A stretch of 64,000 nt of DNA, from assembly GCF_000422465.1 (NCBI RefSeq), contig NZ_KE383842.1, positions 1,932,710-1,996,709 on the forward strand, read 5' to 3'. A program made the position numbers and the translations under genes. Below the pieces are notes generated by a model. That model was not told where the DNA came from and did no database searches. It saw only the letters and a program-made list of their open reading frames with translations. This document shows positions 62,810 through 64,000 of the stretch, in pieces (the stretch's first letter is position 1; every line of letters begins with the position of its first letter). The stretch comes from Paenibacillus harenae DSM 16969. Its GTDB lineage: Bacteria; Bacillota; Bacilli; Paenibacillales; Paenibacillaceae.

Positions 62810-63679
62810 TCAACCCTTTACCCCCGTGAAATTAAGAGACTCGACGAAGTAACGCTGGAACACGAGAAAGACGATCAGAATCGGAATCATGACGATGAAC
62901 GCGGCCGCCATGATGAGCGGATAATCGCTCTGGATCACATAGAAAGCGTTGAAGTCGGCCATCATCAGCTGTATCGTTTTCTTCTCCGGCGTACTCAGAT
63001 AGATACGAGGCCCCAGGTAATCGTTCCAGATGCCGAGAAACCATAGAATAAGCTGCGCCGCGACGGCCGGCTTGACCATAGGCAGCATGATCTTGATGAA
63101 TATGCCGAACAGCGAGGCGCCATCGATTTTGGCAGCTTCGATGAACTCATCCGAGATGCCGTTCATAAATTGCCGGATGAAGAACATCATGAATACGTTG
63201 CCGAGCATCGCCGGAATGATGAGCGGTTTCAGGCTGTCGATCCATTGCAGCTCCGAAAACATGACGAATTGCGGGATCATGACGACCGGAAACGGAATCA
63301 TGATCGTAGCAAGCAGCATAAGGAACAGGAAATTGCGGCCCGGAAAACGAAGCTTCGCAAAAGCAAAGGCCGCCAGCGAGGACGTAAAGGTGCCTACGAT
63401 GATGATCGGAAGCGCCACCTTCAGGCTGTTCAAAATACCTTGAAGGAAAGGAGCCTTCTCCCAAATCTCCGTATATTTCACAAAATTCGGTTTCGGGAAC
63501 CAGTCGGGCGGCATGACAAATGCTTCCATCGGTGATTTCATCGTTGTGATGAATATCCACCAGAACGGAATAAGGATCACGAGAGAACCGAGGGTCAGGA
63601 GAGAATAGACGATGAAATCCGTCCACCTTTCGCTCGCCTTTTTACTCAGGCCTTGCATTATCTTTGGATTGGCGCTCAC
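62810..63679 (-). CDS. Carbohydrate ABC permease (MalG/UgpE type)
   Basis: A 289-residue CUT1 permease: first span at about 22-42, six spans, EAA loop EAAKIDGASL (near 190), ending SLNFTGVKG. It starts with GTG at 63679, right after GGAGGAGCTTAA. It lies 17 bases downstream of the partner permease that runs off the window and presumably serves the arabinan locus. Confidence 0.92.
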   Translation of the reverse strand: MSANPKIMQGLSKKASERWTDFIVYSLLTLGSLVILIPFWWIFITTMKSPMEAFVMPPDWFPKPNFVKYTEIWEKAPFLQGILNSLKVALPIIIVGTFTSSLAAFAFAKLRFPGRNFLFLMLLATIMIPFPVVMIPQFVMFSELQWIDSLKPLIIPAMLGNVFMMFFIRQFMNGISDEFIEAAKIDGASLFGIFIKIMLPMVKPAVAAQLILWFLGIWNDYLGPRIYLSTPEKKTIQLMMADFNAFYVIQSDYPLIMAAAFIVMIPILIVFLVFQRYFVESLNFTGVKG

Positions 63680-63696
63680 TTAAGCTCCTCCTTCGC

Positions 63697-64000
63697 TTAT
63701 TCGTGCACCCATTTGTCCTGGAATTTGAACTGGATGAACGTGATGATGAACATGATGATACCGAGCACCCATGCCATGGCGCTTGCGTAGCCCATTTCAT
63801 AGTAGTTGAATGCCTTCTGGAACATATACACGACAAGCGTCACCGCGCTGTTGTTCGGTCCGTCTCCGCCGTTGCTTGCCATGATGACGACCTCGACGAA
63901 CAGCTGGAAACCGCCGATCAGCCCGGTTATCACCAGGAAGAACGTCATCGGTGTCAATAAAGGAAAGGTAATATGGCGGAACATGCCGAACTTCCCTGCT
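63697..64000 (-). CDS. Carbohydrate ABC permease (MalF/UgpA type), 5' end outside window
   Basis: The last 100 or so residues of a CUT1 permease. Visible are FRHITFPLLTPMTFFLVITGL (the segment following the EAA loop), a TLVVYMFQKAFNYYEMGYASAMAW stretch characteristic of MalF-type partners and a final span ending in QDKWVHE. The start lies to the right of the window. It pairs with the permease at 62810. Confidence 0.9.
   Translation of the reverse strand, partial: AGKFGMFRHITFPLLTPMTFFLVITGLIGGFQLFVEVVIMASNGGDGPNNSAVTLVVYMFQKAFNYYEMGYASAMAWVLGIIMFIITFIQFKFQDKWVHE

Overview
The window looks like chromosomal DNA of a saprophytic Firmicute of the Paenibacillaceae (Paenibacillus/Cohnella type). 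The evidence is indirect: strong AGGAGG-type ribosome binding sites, frequent GTG/TTG starts, roughly even GC content, three YesM/YesN-type two-component systems, many CUT1-type sugar ABC transporters, and very long secreted multi-domain carbohydrate-active enzymes. No rRNA, tRNA, CRISPR array, prophage or insertion sequence was seen. The species was not identified.

Layout, left to right. (1) 1-6525, minus strand: YesM kinase, YesN regulator, sugar-binding lipoprotein, two permeases and an FAD-dependent oxidoreductase cut by the window edge. (2) 6600-15300: single genes. These are an AraC regulator with a PhyH dioxygenase and an EEP-fold hydrolase; a BlaI repressor, an M56 membrane protease and a YceI protein that share an operator motif; an ECF sigma factor with a frameshifted YCII partner; a DUF1801 protein; and a relic of an MBL-fold gene. 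(3) 15341-24049: an LplBC-type oligosaccharide importer with two binding proteins, divergent from a YesM/YesN pair. (4) 24155-29142: a 1284-residue GH43 enzyme with four CBM6-like modules and a divergent AraC regulator. (5) 29264-35303: a polar amino-acid ABC importer, proline dehydrogenase, an AraC regulator and an SDR-family protein. (6) 35487-35670: an intergenic inverted-repeat cluster. (7) 35917-52356: a polysaccharide locus with a 1584-residue alginate-lyase-superfamily protein, a 1227-residue GH30 enzyme behind a tandem LacI/CcpA-type operator, a two-sensor YesM kinase, a YesN regulator and a CUT1 importer. (8) 52559-59030: a NikABCDE/Opp-type importer translationally coupled to a MATE exporter, with two Zur-box-like palindromes upstream. 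(9) 59111-64000: a probable arabinan locus with an intracellular GH43, a secreted Abn2-like GH43, a divergent ArsR-type regulator with an unusual C-terminal domain, and sugar permeases that run off the window.

How it fits together: most of the window senses, cuts and imports plant cell-wall polysaccharides. Secreted lyases and hydrolases release oligosaccharides, binding proteins and CUT1 permeases import them (no MsmK-like ATPase gene is present here, so a shared one elsewhere is likely), and YesM/YesN or AraC regulators report availability. CcpA/LacI-type sites mark several units. The least conventional parts are the Zur-linked importer/MATE operon, the BlaI-M56-YceI unit with paired operators, the tandem 14-bp operator before GH30, the GH43 protein in which CBM6 modules interrupt another domain, and the ArsR-type regulator fused to a large novel-looking domain.
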